NCBI RefSeq assembly: GCF_900102795.1
Contig: NZ_FMWG01000010.1
Span: forward strand, 62,001-126,000
Origin: Epibacterium ulvae
GTDB lineage: Bacteria; Pseudomonadota; Alphaproteobacteria; Rhodobacterales; Rhodobacteraceae
Length of the DNA stretch: 64,000 nt
Direction: 5' to 3'
Below the pieces are notes generated by a model. The model searched no databases and was not told where the DNA came from. It saw nothing but the letters and a program-made list of their open reading frames with translations. Position 1 is the first letter of the stretch. Every line of letters begins with the position of its first letter. Positions 27,489-36,395 of this stretch are shown piece by piece. Both the position numbers and the translations under genes were made by a program.

Positions 27489-28277
27489 CTACAAAGAGAC
27501 GTCTCGCAAGGCCTCTTGCAGATCTTGGTGTATCGTTTGGTTTGCGCCAAGAACCCCGTTTAGTTTTTTATCTGCTGTGTTGAACCGCAAGGCCTGTCCC
27601 GTGCGATCTGAAGTTACACCGCCTGCTTCACGGATCAGTAAATCTCCAGCCGCGATGTCCCATTCCCAGCTTGCGCGTAGTGTTATCATCGCATCAAATT
27701 TGCCCGAGGCGACCGAAGCAAGGCGATAGGCCAGAGAGGGGCGGAAATGGCGCTGAAAACTGGGGCTCTCATTTGTATGCCAGTGTTCGGGGGACAAATT
27801 GGGTTTGGGTGCCAGAATATTGGCGGTGTTCCAATCGTTATGTGCTGAAACCTCAAGTTGTCTACCATTGCAGAAACTACCGCCGCCACTGCTGGCGGTG
27901 AACATCAGGTCGCGTTGAGGCAGGTAAACGACTGCATGGGTAATATGCCCCTGTTGGGCGATGGCGAACGAATGCGCCCAGGTGCGTGATCCTTCGGCAA
28001 AACTGCGGGTTCCGTCGATGGGATCTATGATAAACACACAGTCTTTTGTGAGGCGTAGATCACTGTCGGCGCTTTCTTCAGACAACCACCCATAAGAGGG
28101 GCGTGCGTTCTGCAGGTGATCTTCCAAATAGGCATTCACCGCCAGATCTGCTTCGGTAACAGGGCCTGCGCCGTCTGGTTTGTCCCATCGTTTCGCGGTG
28201 GGGCCGGTGTAGCGACAGGCGATGTCACCTGCCTGTTCTGCAGCTTGAATTAAGAGATCAAGATCAGCTGCCTGCAA
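27489..28277 (-). CDS. inositol monophosphatase-family phosphatase (CysQ-like)
   Basis: A 262-residue metal-dependent phosphatase. The metal motifs are WLSEESAD, IIDPIDGTRSF and, near the end, WEWDIAAGDLLIREAGG. Similar proteins are annotated as 3'(2'),5'-bisphosphate nucleotidase (CysQ), which removes PAP from sulfate assimilation; myo-inositol phosphatase is the alternative. The TTG start at 28277 has AAGG 9 nt upstream. It overlaps the end of the PmbA-like gene by 14 bp. Confidence 0.86.
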   Translation of the reverse strand: MQAADLDLLIQAAEQAGDIACRYTGPTAKRWDKPDGAGPVTEADLAVNAYLEDHLQNARPSYGWLSEESADSDLRLTKDCVFIIDPIDGTRSFAEGSRTWAHSFAIAQQGHITHAVVYLPQRDLMFTASSGGGSFCNGRQLEVSAHNDWNTANILAPKPNLSPEHWHTNESPSFQRHFRPSLAYRLASVASGKFDAMITLRASWEWDIAAGDLLIREAGGVTSDRTGQALRFNTADKKLNGVLGANQTIHQDLQEALRDVSL

Positions 28278-29610
28278 CGGTCATGCCTTCAATCAAGAGC
28301 GAGGGGACGATGCGTGATAAGTAGCTGCGCGCGTCATTGGCGGAAATCATGGTGCGCAGCATGTCTTTTAGATTGCCTGCGATTGTGCACTCATTCACAG
28401 GATGTGAAATCTCGCCATCAATCACCCAGAAACCAGACGCTCCACGGGAATAATCTCCGGTGTTGGGGTTGATTGTTGAGCCAATCATAGAGGTCACAAG
28501 GAGCCCTGTGCCCATATCGCGTAGCAGATCACGACGGCTGTGCTCGCCTGGTGTCAGCGAAATATTCCAATTCGCCGGAGAGGGGATCGAGCCGATTCCA
28601 CGTGCGGCATTGCCTGTGCTTTGAAGACCCAGTTTGCGTGCAGACGCTAAATCTAACGTCCAGCCCGTCAAAACACCGTCTTCGATAATGGCGCGGCGCT
28701 GGGTTGCAAGCCCTTCACCATCAAAGGGGCGAGATCCCGCAACGCGTGGGCGTGTTGGGTCTTCGATCACGGACATCTGTGCTGGGAGCACCTGGTCTCC
28801 CAAAGAATCCTTTAACCAAGAGGCGCCCCGCGCAATCGCAGCTCCGTTTGATGCGGACAGGAGGTGACCGATCAATGATGCGGCGATGCGTTCGTCGAAT
28901 AAAATTGGAAAGCTGCCTGTTTCAGGTTTGCGCGCGCCAAAACGTGCGACGGCACGTTCGCCAGCAGTACGGCCAATTTCAGTGGCGTCGCGCAGATCGC
29001 TTTGAAAGGTTCTGGAATCGCCATCGTAATCGCGTTCCATTTCTGTTCCAGATCCTGCAATTGCGGTCGCAGACAGGGAACGCGTTGTGCGCGTGTAGCC
29101 GCCTGAAAACCCATTGCTATTGGCCAGATGTATGCGGTGATGCCCATATCCTGCACCCGCACCTTGCACCTGTGCGACATCAGTAACAGCCAGAGCTGCA
29201 GCTTCAGCCTCAAGCGCATCAGTTTTTAATGTGTCAGGAGATGGTTCTTCAGAAGGGTCGCAGAGCTCTAAGGCGTCAATGTCCCATGTTTTTGCCAATT
29301 GATCCGAAGACGCAAGGCCAGCGTAAGGGTCTTCAGGTGCTTCTTTTGCCATTGCCACCGCACGTTCTGCCATGGTTGTTAGAGTTTCTGGGCGTGCGTC
29401 GGATGTCGACACTACTGCTTGACGTTGACCGATCAAGACCCTCAAACCCAGATCCAGCCCCTCCGATCGCTCTGCATGTTCGAGCTTACCATTCCGCACC
29501 TCGATAGAAAGGGATTGCCCTGTGGCAACCATTGCATCAGCCGTATCAGCGCCAGCTGCCTTTGCTGCAGACAAAAGGGCATGGCTTAGAGCTTCGGGAG
29601 ATTGGGTCAT
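28264..29610 (-). CDS. TldD/PmbA-family protein
   Basis: A 448-residue member of the TldD/PmbA metallopeptidase family; TldD-TldE degrade unfolded or modified peptides. The N-terminal domain has the VRNGKLEHAERSE strand, and the C-terminal part has GSTINPNTGDYSRGASGFW and ISHPVNECTIAGNL, typical of PmbA (TldE). The HExxxH-type zinc motif of TldD is not seen, consistent with the TldE subunit. The ATG at 29610 is chosen (AGGTG 5 nt upstream, homologues start here); the ORF runs 35 codons further. No tldD is in this window. Confidence 0.9.
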   Translation of the reverse strand: MTQSPEALSHALLSAAKAAGADTADAMVATGQSLSIEVRNGKLEHAERSEGLDLGLRVLIGQRQAVVSTSDARPETLTTMAERAVAMAKEAPEDPYAGLASSDQLAKTWDIDALELCDPSEEPSPDTLKTDALEAEAAALAVTDVAQVQGAGAGYGHHRIHLANSNGFSGGYTRTTRSLSATAIAGSGTEMERDYDGDSRTFQSDLRDATEIGRTAGERAVARFGARKPETGSFPILFDERIAASLIGHLLSASNGAAIARGASWLKDSLGDQVLPAQMSVIEDPTRPRVAGSRPFDGEGLATQRRAIIEDGVLTGWTLDLASARKLGLQSTGNAARGIGSIPSPANWNISLTPGEHSRRDLLRDMGTGLLVTSMIGSTINPNTGDYSRGASGFWVIDGEISHPVNECTIAGNLKDMLRTMISANDARSYLSRIVPSLLIEGMTVAGS

Positions 29611-29683
29611 AGGCACCTGCAGATCATTATCGCTGAAACCAGAGCTATCCAGCCCTTGCTGGTCCTGCAAGAGTTGAGTGGAT

Positions 29684-29709
29684 AAAAAGGGGCCGTTGTT
29701 GCACGCCCC
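29684..29709 (-). terminator. Rho-independent terminator of the DUF2125 gene
   Basis: On the minus strand a GGGGC/GCCCC stem (29705-29709 with 29689-29693) is followed by five T (29684-29688 as A on the plus strand). It lies between the DUF2125 stop and the PmbA-like start, separating the two transcripts. Confidence 0.7.
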
Positions 29710-29734
29710 CTCCATGTGTCATGCGCATTTTGCT

Positions 29735-31261
29735 TTATTTTATGCGCTGGCCGTTGGCTTTGATCTGACCATTTTCGCTGATCTCAATTTCGGATTTTAG
29801 CGAATCTTCTCCGTCACCGGGCACAGCAAGCAAACCCATCATCAGACGTGCTCCTGTTGCATCGCTGTCGCTTAGAAGTCCCATTTGCACAAGACTGTCC
29901 AACAGGCCGTTTGCTCCATGTAATTGCAGATTTGCAGTACCAGATGGGGCCGGTAGACCATCAAACGTATCAAGGTCATCATTGTTAAAGGTGAAATCAC
30001 CTGTACCAGTGAGCGTGGCACCCGCCGCTGACACCAAAAGCTCGTTCAGGGAGAGTGCATTGATTTCGCCGGGCTCAGCGTCACCTTCTTCCAGTGCGAT
30101 GAGAGCTTCTGGATCGAAGATATCGGTGAGAACTTTGCCCTTTCCTGCAAGCTTCAGCACTAAAGAGGCTGGATCGCGGGGAAGGACATTGCCAGGATCA
30201 ACCATGCTCCAGAACAAATCGGGTACATTGAAGTCACGCAATGTCAGGCCAAAGGCAAAGTCCTGCTCTTCCTCGGACTGCGCAAGCGGTACCAGCACGT
30301 TAAAGCCAAGCTCGGCTAGTGACAGGCTGATTGGGAACGGGATATCTGAGCTGGTGACACTGATATCCGCTTCGCTTTGTATAACATCGTAGCTGATGGA
30401 CTGATTACTGACAGCAACATCGGCTTTGCCGCCATTGGATTGTCCGCTGAATTGAAAAGACTGCTCGCCATCGGTCATAGAGCCAGAGCCACTTGCGCTG
30501 CCCATAGAAGACGTGCCTTCAAAGGACAGTCCTGCGGCAAACAGGGCTTCAATATCAGTGCTATCTGTATCTGCTGGGACAGCGCTTGTGCCGGTAAATT
30601 TTAGATCGTTTACAGTGCCCGTAAAAGCTCCATTGGCATTTTCTTCGGGAATTTTGAACTGGATATCGTAGTTTAGCGCGGCGATAGAGTAGTCTTGGAC
30701 GTAATTGCGTATTTCGTCCAACTTCATATTGGTGCGCGATTGCACATCGTCCATTGCAATTGAAAGTGACAGCCAGTCTTCGGGAAGTTCCACTCCGTCA
30801 ACAACCAGAGAAGTTAGCTCTAGCAAAGCTTGCGAGGTGGCATAATCATAAACCATGTCATTTGGTTCGCCGGACACCAACATTGCGTTTGCATCCTGAC
30901 GATACACGATTTCGCCCTCAGCAGATTCACTCTCATCATCGACAACAAATCCGATCAGAGATTCTTCGGTCATGTTGACTGTAACAGTACCGTCGCCGTT
31001 TTCGATAAAGGAAACCGCAGGGAGGGTAACGGTTAGCATCGCTTCAGTATCGGGCAATGACAGTTCAACTGAGATATCGCTGACAGTTAGCGTGTCTCCA
31101 GAAGTGGTCTCGGTTGCCGTCAGCTCATACCCGGCGCCTGTTATATAAGATTTCCAGTCGCCCCACACATCCTGAGCATTGATGTCCGCTGCGGCTATCT
31201 GGGCAGAAAGAACCAGTAGCGCTGCTGCACTGCAGCTGTGCTTTAAAAAGGGAGTGGACAT
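29735..31261 (-). CDS. DUF2125 domain-containing periplasmic protein
   Basis: A 508-residue acidic protein with a signal peptide (residues 1-24, ending AQIAAA). The rest is rich in beta-strand-like, Ser/Thr/Asp/Gly-rich segments and looks like DUF2125, a large periplasmic family of alphaproteobacteria without known function. The repetitive beta pattern (for example GSASGSGSMTDGEQSFQFSGQSNGGK) resembles lipid- or envelope-associated beta proteins. The start at 31261 has AAAGG 8 nt upstream; the ORF reaches 31351. It is divergent from the SDR gene. Confidence 0.82.
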   Translation of the reverse strand: MSTPFLKHSCSAAALLVLSAQIAAADINAQDVWGDWKSYITGAGYELTATETTSGDTLTVSDISVELSLPDTEAMLTVTLPAVSFIENGDGTVTVNMTEESLIGFVVDDESESAEGEIVYRQDANAMLVSGEPNDMVYDYATSQALLELTSLVVDGVELPEDWLSLSIAMDDVQSRTNMKLDEIRNYVQDYSIAALNYDIQFKIPEENANGAFTGTVNDLKFTGTSAVPADTDSTDIEALFAAGLSFEGTSSMGSASGSGSMTDGEQSFQFSGQSNGGKADVAVSNQSISYDVIQSEADISVTSSDIPFPISLSLAELGFNVLVPLAQSEEEQDFAFGLTLRDFNVPDLFWSMVDPGNVLPRDPASLVLKLAGKGKVLTDIFDPEALIALEEGDAEPGEINALSLNELLVSAAGATLTGTGDFTFNNDDLDTFDGLPAPSGTANLQLHGANGLLDSLVQMGLLSDSDATGARLMMGLLAVPGDGEDSLKSEIEISENGQIKANGQRIK

Positions 31262-31394
31262 AGAAATACCTTTCTTCATGATCGGGTGGATCAGATTTAG
31301 TAAAGCTGTTGAATGCTTCAAGGTGCCAAAGACTGGACCGTTCCCCATCATCAGTTTATCACATTTATCAAGCCGAAACTTGGAGATTTATCCC

Positions 31395-32144
31395 ATGGAT
31401 TTCAATAACAAATATGTTGCTATAACGGGCGCAAGCCGCGGTATAGGGGCTGCAGCTGCGCGGGTTTTTGCCGATGCGGGGGCACATGTGGCGCTTTTGG
31501 CGCGTGATGGTGATGCACTTTTGGCGCTGGCTGAAGAAATTGGTGAAAATGCGATCCCTTTGCCGTGTGATGTTGCTGATTATGCTTCGGTTCAGCGTGC
31601 TATAGATCATGTCTGTGAAGCTTGGGGCAATATTGATGTCTTGATCAATAATGCGGGCATGATTGAACCGATTTCACGCCTCGAAGATGTTGACCCTGCA
31701 GCTTGGACACGGCTGGTAGATGTCAATATTGGCGGCGTTTTCAACGGTATGCGTGCTGTCTTACCCGTGATGAAAAAGGCTGGCAACGGTACTGTCATCA
31801 CGGTGTCATCTGGTGCAGCACATCGTCCTCTGGAAGGCTGGAGCGCCTATTGTACGTCAAAAGCCGGGGCTGCTATGCTCACAAGTGCTTTGGATCTGGA
31901 AGAGCGTGCAAACGGTTTGCGCGTTATGGGGCTTTCGCCGGGGACAGTTGCGACCCAAATGCAGCGCGAGATCAAAGCAAGTGGCATAAATCCGGTCAGC
32001 GCATTGGATTGGGATGATCATATTCCGGCTGATTGGCCTGCGCGAACGCTTTTGTGGATGTGTAGCCCGGATGCGGATGAATTCATTGGAGAGGAAATCT
32101 CCCTAAGAGAAGAAAGCATTCGTCGCCGTGTCGGCTTGATATGA
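31395..32144 (+). CDS. short-chain dehydrogenase/reductase
   Basis: A 249-residue NAD(P)-dependent oxidoreductase of the classical SDR family. The cofactor motif is TGASRGIG (about 11-18). NNAG (about 90) and the Ser-Tyr-Lys site follow, with VSSGAAH, then SAYCTSK. CDVADYASV agrees with an NAD(P)-binding Asp. The substrate is not evident. GGAGA lies 8 nt upstream of the ATG. The last codon overlaps the crotonase start (ATGA), so the two are translated together. Confidence 0.92.
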   Translation: MDFNNKYVAITGASRGIGAAAARVFADAGAHVALLARDGDALLALAEEIGENAIPLPCDVADYASVQRAIDHVCEAWGNIDVLINNAGMIEPISRLEDVDPAAWTRLVDVNIGGVFNGMRAVLPVMKKAGNGTVITVSSGAAHRPLEGWSAYCTSKAGAAMLTSALDLEERANGLRVMGLSPGTVATQMQREIKASGINPVSALDWDDHIPADWPARTLLWMCSPDADEFIGEEISLREESIRRRVGLI

Positions 32145-32752
32145 TCCACGTACAAAAAAGCGAAACTGATATCTGGACGGTGGTTTTGGATCGTCCAGAA
32201 AAAGCAAATGCATTAACAGCTGAGATGCTGGAAAGCATGATCAAGACAATGCATGAGGCTAAGGCGGCACGTGGATTGATTTTGACAGGTGCTGGCAAGG
32301 TGTTCAGCGCCGGTGCTGATCTTGATGCGGCGCATAACGGGCTTGCGATCTCGCCGCTTTGGGAAGAACTCTCATCTGCGGTGGCAGCACTACCGTGTTT
32401 GACGATTGCTGCGTTGAACGGTGCCATGGCTGGGGGGGCGAATGGTATGGCGCTGGCCTGTGATCTTCGGATCGCAGCGCATGAGGTGAAGATCTTTTAT
32501 CCTGTTATGAAACTTGGATTTCTGCCCCAGCCGTCTGATGTCAAACGCCTCAAAGCGCTGATCGGACCTGCGCGTACAAAAATGATTTTGGCTGCAGGTC
32601 AGAAAATACCCGCGGCTGAGGCACTCAGCTGGGGGCTGGTGGATCGTATTGTACCGCCTGAACAGTTGATAGATACAGCCCATGATCTGTTGCATGACGC
32701 TTCACACGCGCGCCCAGAACTCGCCCATGAGATCTTACAGGTTTGTCGTTGA
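32141..32752 (+). CDS. crotonase-superfamily protein lacking catalytic glutamates
   Basis: A 203-residue, short member of the enoyl-CoA hydratase/isomerase family. The fold signatures are VLDRPEKANAL, FSAGADLDA with the first oxyanion-hole residue, and NGAMAGGANGMALACDLRIAA. The two glutamates used for hydration (E144 and E164 in rat hydratase) align with G102 and V122, so it is unlikely to be a hydratase. It may catalyse another CoA-thioester reaction, or have lost activity. It is coupled to the SDR and followed by the flavoprotein gene. Confidence 0.85.
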   Translation: MIHVQKSETDIWTVVLDRPEKANALTAEMLESMIKTMHEAKAARGLILTGAGKVFSAGADLDAAHNGLAISPLWEELSSAVAALPCLTIAALNGAMAGGANGMALACDLRIAAHEVKIFYPVMKLGFLPQPSDVKRLKALIGPARTKMILAAGQKIPAAEALSWGLVDRIVPPEQLIDTAHDLLHDASHARPELAHEILQVCR

Positions 32753-32820
32753 TTGCATCTCTCGCAAAAGAGCGATCTCTGAGCTAGATGGGTCCAGGGC
32801 GAGTGTGACAGGAGAGATCA

Positions 32821-34008
32821 GTGGCAGAGAATTGGGATGTGATTGTGGTCGGGGCAGGTCCAGCGGGGCTGATGGCAGCTGATATCCTTAGTGCGTCTGG
32901 CCTGTCAGTGCTGGTTGCGGAAGCCAAGCCTTCTGTCGCACGAAAATTCTTGATGGCTGGAAAGTCTGGATTGAATTTGACCAAAGACGAACCGCTTGAG
33001 GCGTTCTTACCTCACTACGGTTCCGCGCGATCATGGTTGGATCCTATGCTGCAGGCCTTTGGTCCGGTAGAAGCGCAGGCTTGGGCCACGGGCTTAGGGC
33101 GGCAGGTGTTCAGCGGCTCCACTGGTCGTGTTTTCCCGACAGAAATGAAAGCGTCTCCTCTGTTGCGTGCTTGGCTCGCCCGATTAGAGGCACAAGGCGT
33201 GAGGGTCTCTACAAGGTGGCGTTGGACTGGATGGGAGGGCGAAGGGTTATTATTTCAGACCCCCGACGGGTTTCAAAAGAAAACAGCGCGCGCTACCATT
33301 CTTGCGCTGGGCGGTGCCAGTTGGGCGCGTTTGGGATCCGATGGTGTTTGGGCTGAAACATTGGCAACGGCCAATATCTCATTGGCTCCCTTCAAGCCTG
33401 CCAATGCCGGGCTGAGTATCACGTGGTCTGGTCATATACACCGTCATTTGGGTACCCCGTTAAAAGGGATCGCCCTTTGTGCAGGACATCTGACATCGCG
33501 TGGAGAGGCAGTTTTGTCGGAGCGAGGACTCGAGGGCGGAGGTATCTATAGTGTTTCGGCCGCAATACGTGACGGGGCTGCGCTGACGATAGATTTACTG
33601 CCAGATTTGACAGTAGATCAAATTGTGCAGCGTCTACAGCGTTCTCAAGGCAAAACGTCGTTTTCTAATCATATGCGAAAAACGCTTAAGCTGTCGCCCG
33701 CTGCCTTGGCTGTTTTGCAGGAGTTTGCGCGCCCCCTGCCGCAGGCCCCCTTTGATTTGGCCGTGCTTCTGAAATCTGTGACTGTGCTTCATGAAGGTCT
33801 GCGCCCCATGGATGAGGCAATCTCGACCGCAGGTGGTGTGCACGCAGCTGCGTTTGATAGCGGATTGATGTTGCGCGACCGCGCCGGCGTTTTCTGTGCG
33901 GGAGAGATGCTTGACTGGGAGGCGCCAACAGGGGGGTATTTGCTTACAGCGTGTCTCGCCACAGGGCGCTGGGCGGGTGTTGCAGCATTGCGCTATTTAA
34001 GTTGCTAG
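32821..34008 (+). CDS. BaiN/HI0933-type flavoprotein (NAD(P)/FAD-dependent oxidoreductase)
   Basis: A 395-residue Rossmann flavoprotein. FAD motif VVGAGPAGLMAA is at about 9-20. SVARKFLMAGKSGLNLT is the HI0933-type Lys/Ser motif, and the C-terminal GGVHAAAFDSGLML and GEMLDWEAPTGGYLLTACLATGR close the FAD site. It resembles the subgroup named after PP_4765 (TIGR03862). The reaction is unknown. The GTG start has AGGAGA 5 nt upstream. It ends 6 bp before the convergent GntR gene. Confidence 0.88.
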   Translation: MAENWDVIVVGAGPAGLMAADILSASGLSVLVAEAKPSVARKFLMAGKSGLNLTKDEPLEAFLPHYGSARSWLDPMLQAFGPVEAQAWATGLGRQVFSGSTGRVFPTEMKASPLLRAWLARLEAQGVRVSTRWRWTGWEGEGLLFQTPDGFQKKTARATILALGGASWARLGSDGVWAETLATANISLAPFKPANAGLSITWSGHIHRHLGTPLKGIALCAGHLTSRGEAVLSERGLEGGGIYSVSAAIRDGAALTIDLLPDLTVDQIVQRLQRSQGKTSFSNHMRKTLKLSPAALAVLQEFARPLPQAPFDLAVLLKSVTVLHEGLRPMDEAISTAGGVHAAAFDSGLMLRDRAGVFCAGEMLDWEAPTGGYLLTACLATGRWAGVAALRYLSC

Positions 34009-34014
34009 GCGGGA

Positions 34015-34785
34015 CTAATTGCGCGCATCTTCTTGTTCTAGTCGTTGACGTGCAACATGGGCATTGCGTTCGCTGCGTTGATGATCTGCCAGGGCTTGTT
34101 TGACATAATCCAAATGGTGTTCAACCGCGGCACGGGCTTTAACGGCATCACGCGCCTGTATCGCCATGTTGATGTCGCGATGTTGGGCAATCAACGCATC
34201 GCGGCTGGTGTGGCGTTGGAACATAATGCGGCGATTATAGAAAACACCTTCCCGCAGTAGTTCAAGCATAGAGCGCATGACATGTAACATGACCACATTG
34301 TGGCTCGCATCCATAATTGCAGCATGGAACTGCGCGTCCAGTCGCGCTGCTTCATCTGAATGCGCAGGCCCTCCTGCTGCGACCATTTTGTCAAATATGG
34401 CCTGTATGACTTTTAGATCATCTTCTGAGCCAAGCCGTGCAGCGCGTTCGGCAGCCAGCCCTTCGATTTCACGACGAAAAGTCAGGTAGTCAAAGACTGC
34501 TTCATCGTGATTGGCGAAGAGATCGACGAGCGCAGGTGAAAATGCAGAGCCCAATGCATCTGCCACGTAGACACCGGACCCCGGTTTCGCGCTGAGTAAT
34601 CCCCGGGCTTGCAGCTCTGCGATTGCGTCACGCAGGGAGGGGCGTGAAACACCGAGGCGTTCTGCCAAATCCCGTTCTGCTGGCAGGCGATCCCCTGGTG
34701 ATAAGACACCGCGCAAGATCAGTTGCTCTATTTGGCGCACGACAGAGGTCGAGAGTTTTTCGGGTGTCACTTTTTGAAAGGGCAT
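34015..34785 (-). CDS. GntR/FadR-family regulator
   Basis: A 256-residue regulator: winged helix at about 1-75 (SVVRQIEQLILRGVLSPGDRLPAERDLAERLGVSR) and FCD domain at about 95-235 (RREIEGLAAERAA, DAQFHAAIMDASHN, HRDINMAIQARD). It resembles the PdhR/LldR/GlcC group that senses small organic acids. It is divergent from an aminotransferase gene, and two inverted repeats lie between them, so it likely represses itself and the aminotransferase (inference). The effector is unknown. Confidence 0.92.
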   Translation of the reverse strand: MPFQKVTPEKLSTSVVRQIEQLILRGVLSPGDRLPAERDLAERLGVSRPSLRDAIAELQARGLLSAKPGSGVYVADALGSAFSPALVDLFANHDEAVFDYLTFRREIEGLAAERAARLGSEDDLKVIQAIFDKMVAAGGPAHSDEAARLDAQFHAAIMDASHNVVMLHVMRSMLELLREGVFYNRRIMFQRHTSRDALIAQHRDINMAIQARDAVKARAAVEHHLDYVKQALADHQRSERNAHVARQRLEQEDARN

Positions 34786-34807
34786 GGATTTTGGGTCTTC
34801 CAGAAAT

Positions 34808-34826
34808 TGGTCAACCTATATGACCA
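34808..34826. promoter_or_regulatory. inverted repeat TGGTCA-N7-TGACCA, candidate GntR operator
   Basis: Perfect 6-bp arms (34808-34813 and 34821-34826) with a 7-bp spacer, 23 bp upstream of the GntR start. FadR-type regulators typically bind TGGTnnnACCA-like sequences. Confidence 0.55.
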
Positions 34827-34855
34827 CGAGTAAGGGGTGGGCTCAAGTGCAGTAA

Positions 34856-34886
34856 AAATATATGTCAGCAATATTGACATATATTT
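34856..34886. promoter_or_regulatory. long perfect palindrome, candidate operator
   Basis: AAATATATGTCA (34856-34867) and TGACATATATTT (34875-34886) are perfect 12-bp inverted arms with a 7-bp spacer. The centre is 54 bp from the other palindrome's centre, about five helical turns, so both could be occupied on one DNA face. It lies 44 bp before the aminotransferase start. Confidence 0.6.
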
Positions 34887-34930
34887 CCATTCAAGTAAGT
34901 CTATCGAAGTATCAAGTGGAAAGATTTGAC

Positions 34931-36130
34931 ATGGAATTTGAAAGATTACTCGCATCTCGCCATCACTTTATGAAAGCTTCGGAAATTCGCGAGCTTTTGA
35001 AACTGTTGGATCAGCCAGAGGTGATTTCCTTTGCGGGGGGTATTCCGGATCCAGAATTCTTTCCAAGAGAGGCCTTTCAAAGAGCCTCGGCTGAGGTTCT
35101 GACACAGGCAGAGCCCTTGCAATATTCGATTAGCGAGGGCGATCTTGGTCTGCGCCAGCAGTTAAAGGCGCATATGGCGGATCTTGGCGTTCCTTGTGGT
35201 GTTGAAAATATTTTAATCACATCCGGGTCGCAGCAGGCGCTAGATTATATTGGCAAACTCTTCCTGTCGCCGGGGGATACGGCTTTGGTCGAATCTCCGA
35301 CCTATCTGGGCGCGCTTGCTGCTTTTAATGCCTACGAGCCGCGTTACGATCGGTTGCAGGTCCAAGGGAACCAGTCACCTGAAGTGTCGACTGCAGCCGC
35401 ACAAGCGGCAGGCAGCTGCGTAAAATTCGCCTATGTTGTTCCGGATTTTTCCAACCCAACGGGCGAAACGCTGGGATGTGGCGCACGTGAGGCGTTGTTG
35501 GATCGCGCAACAACGCTTGATTGTGCTGTGATTGAAGATGCTGCCTATCAGGCCTTGCGGTACGAAGGAGAGGCGATCCCCTCTATTCTGTCGTTAGAGC
35601 TGAAGCGTACTGGCGATATCAACAGGTGTCGAACGCTTTATTGTGGGTCTTTCTCCAAAACGCTTGCACCAGGTTTGCGTGTGGGATGGATTGTTGCTGC
35701 GAAACCGCTGATCGACCAGATGGTTCTGATCAAGCAGGCATCGGATCTTCATTCTCCAACGCTGAACCAAATGCTGGTTTCACATGTGTTGAGCGAGGGT
35801 TTCCCTGCGCATCTGGAGTATTTGCGGAAGAGTTACCGGGAGCGGCGAGATGTGATGTTGAATGCGCTGACGTCCTATATGCCTGATGGTGTGCATTGGA
35901 GCCAGCCAGAGGGCGGTATGTTTGTGTGGTTGACCTTGCCACCGCATATTGATGGCGCTGCGCTGTTAAAACGGGCGCTTGAGCAAGAAAAAATAGCTTT
36001 CGTACCGGGCCAAGCCTTTCATGCAGATGGCAGCGGCGCAAATACCGCCCGTTTGAGCTTTTCTTGTGGAAAGCCAGATAGCATTAGGGAAGGGGTGCAG
36101 CGCCTGGCGCGGGTGCTGACGGCTGTATAG
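34931..36130 (+). CDS. PLP-dependent aminotransferase, class I (2-aminoadipate/aromatic-like)
   Basis: A 399-residue fold-type I aminotransferase. SFAGGIPDPEFFP, GSQQALDYIGKLFLSPGD, VPDFSNPTGET, the PLP lysine in GSFSKTLAPGLRVGW and the late RLSFSCG are those of the MocR-related/LysN-type family. It lacks a GntR DNA-binding part of its own. A divergent GntR gene and palindromic sites suggest regulated expression. The substrate may be an aliphatic or aromatic amino acid. The ATG at 34931 follows a GGAAAG ribosome site; the ORF starts at 34862 inside the palindrome and is not used. Confidence 0.9.
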   Translation: MEFERLLASRHHFMKASEIRELLKLLDQPEVISFAGGIPDPEFFPREAFQRASAEVLTQAEPLQYSISEGDLGLRQQLKAHMADLGVPCGVENILITSGSQQALDYIGKLFLSPGDTALVESPTYLGALAAFNAYEPRYDRLQVQGNQSPEVSTAAAQAAGSCVKFAYVVPDFSNPTGETLGCGAREALLDRATTLDCAVIEDAAYQALRYEGEAIPSILSLELKRTGDINRCRTLYCGSFSKTLAPGLRVGWIVAAKPLIDQMVLIKQASDLHSPTLNQMLVSHVLSEGFPAHLEYLRKSYRERRDVMLNALTSYMPDGVHWSQPEGGMFVWLTLPPHIDGAALLKRALEQEKIAFVPGQAFHADGSGANTARLSFSCGKPDSIREGVQRLARVLTAV

Positions 36131-36395
36131 CGTTTTGGCGAAACCTTGCTGGCTGGGTGCTATCCAGTGGATCAAAGTATGGGGTTCGCGCCCATTGCCA
36201 TTGCAGGACTAAGGAAACAGCGTTACACGCGGTCAACCTGACATGATCGGTCTCATCCGGGTCTGAACGGCCTCTGTCATACCACTAGATGTAGCGGAAT
36301 ACAGCGTATTTGATGCTTAATACTGTGGTATTTTCATTGACAGCTTCTGTTGGACGGGGTGAAATCTGGCATTGCTGATAAAATGAGAGACCAAG

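Noticed and set aside
28264-29715. Upstream start at 29715 for the PmbA-like gene
   Set aside because: The extra 35 residues overlap the terminator of the preceding gene and are not part of the family.
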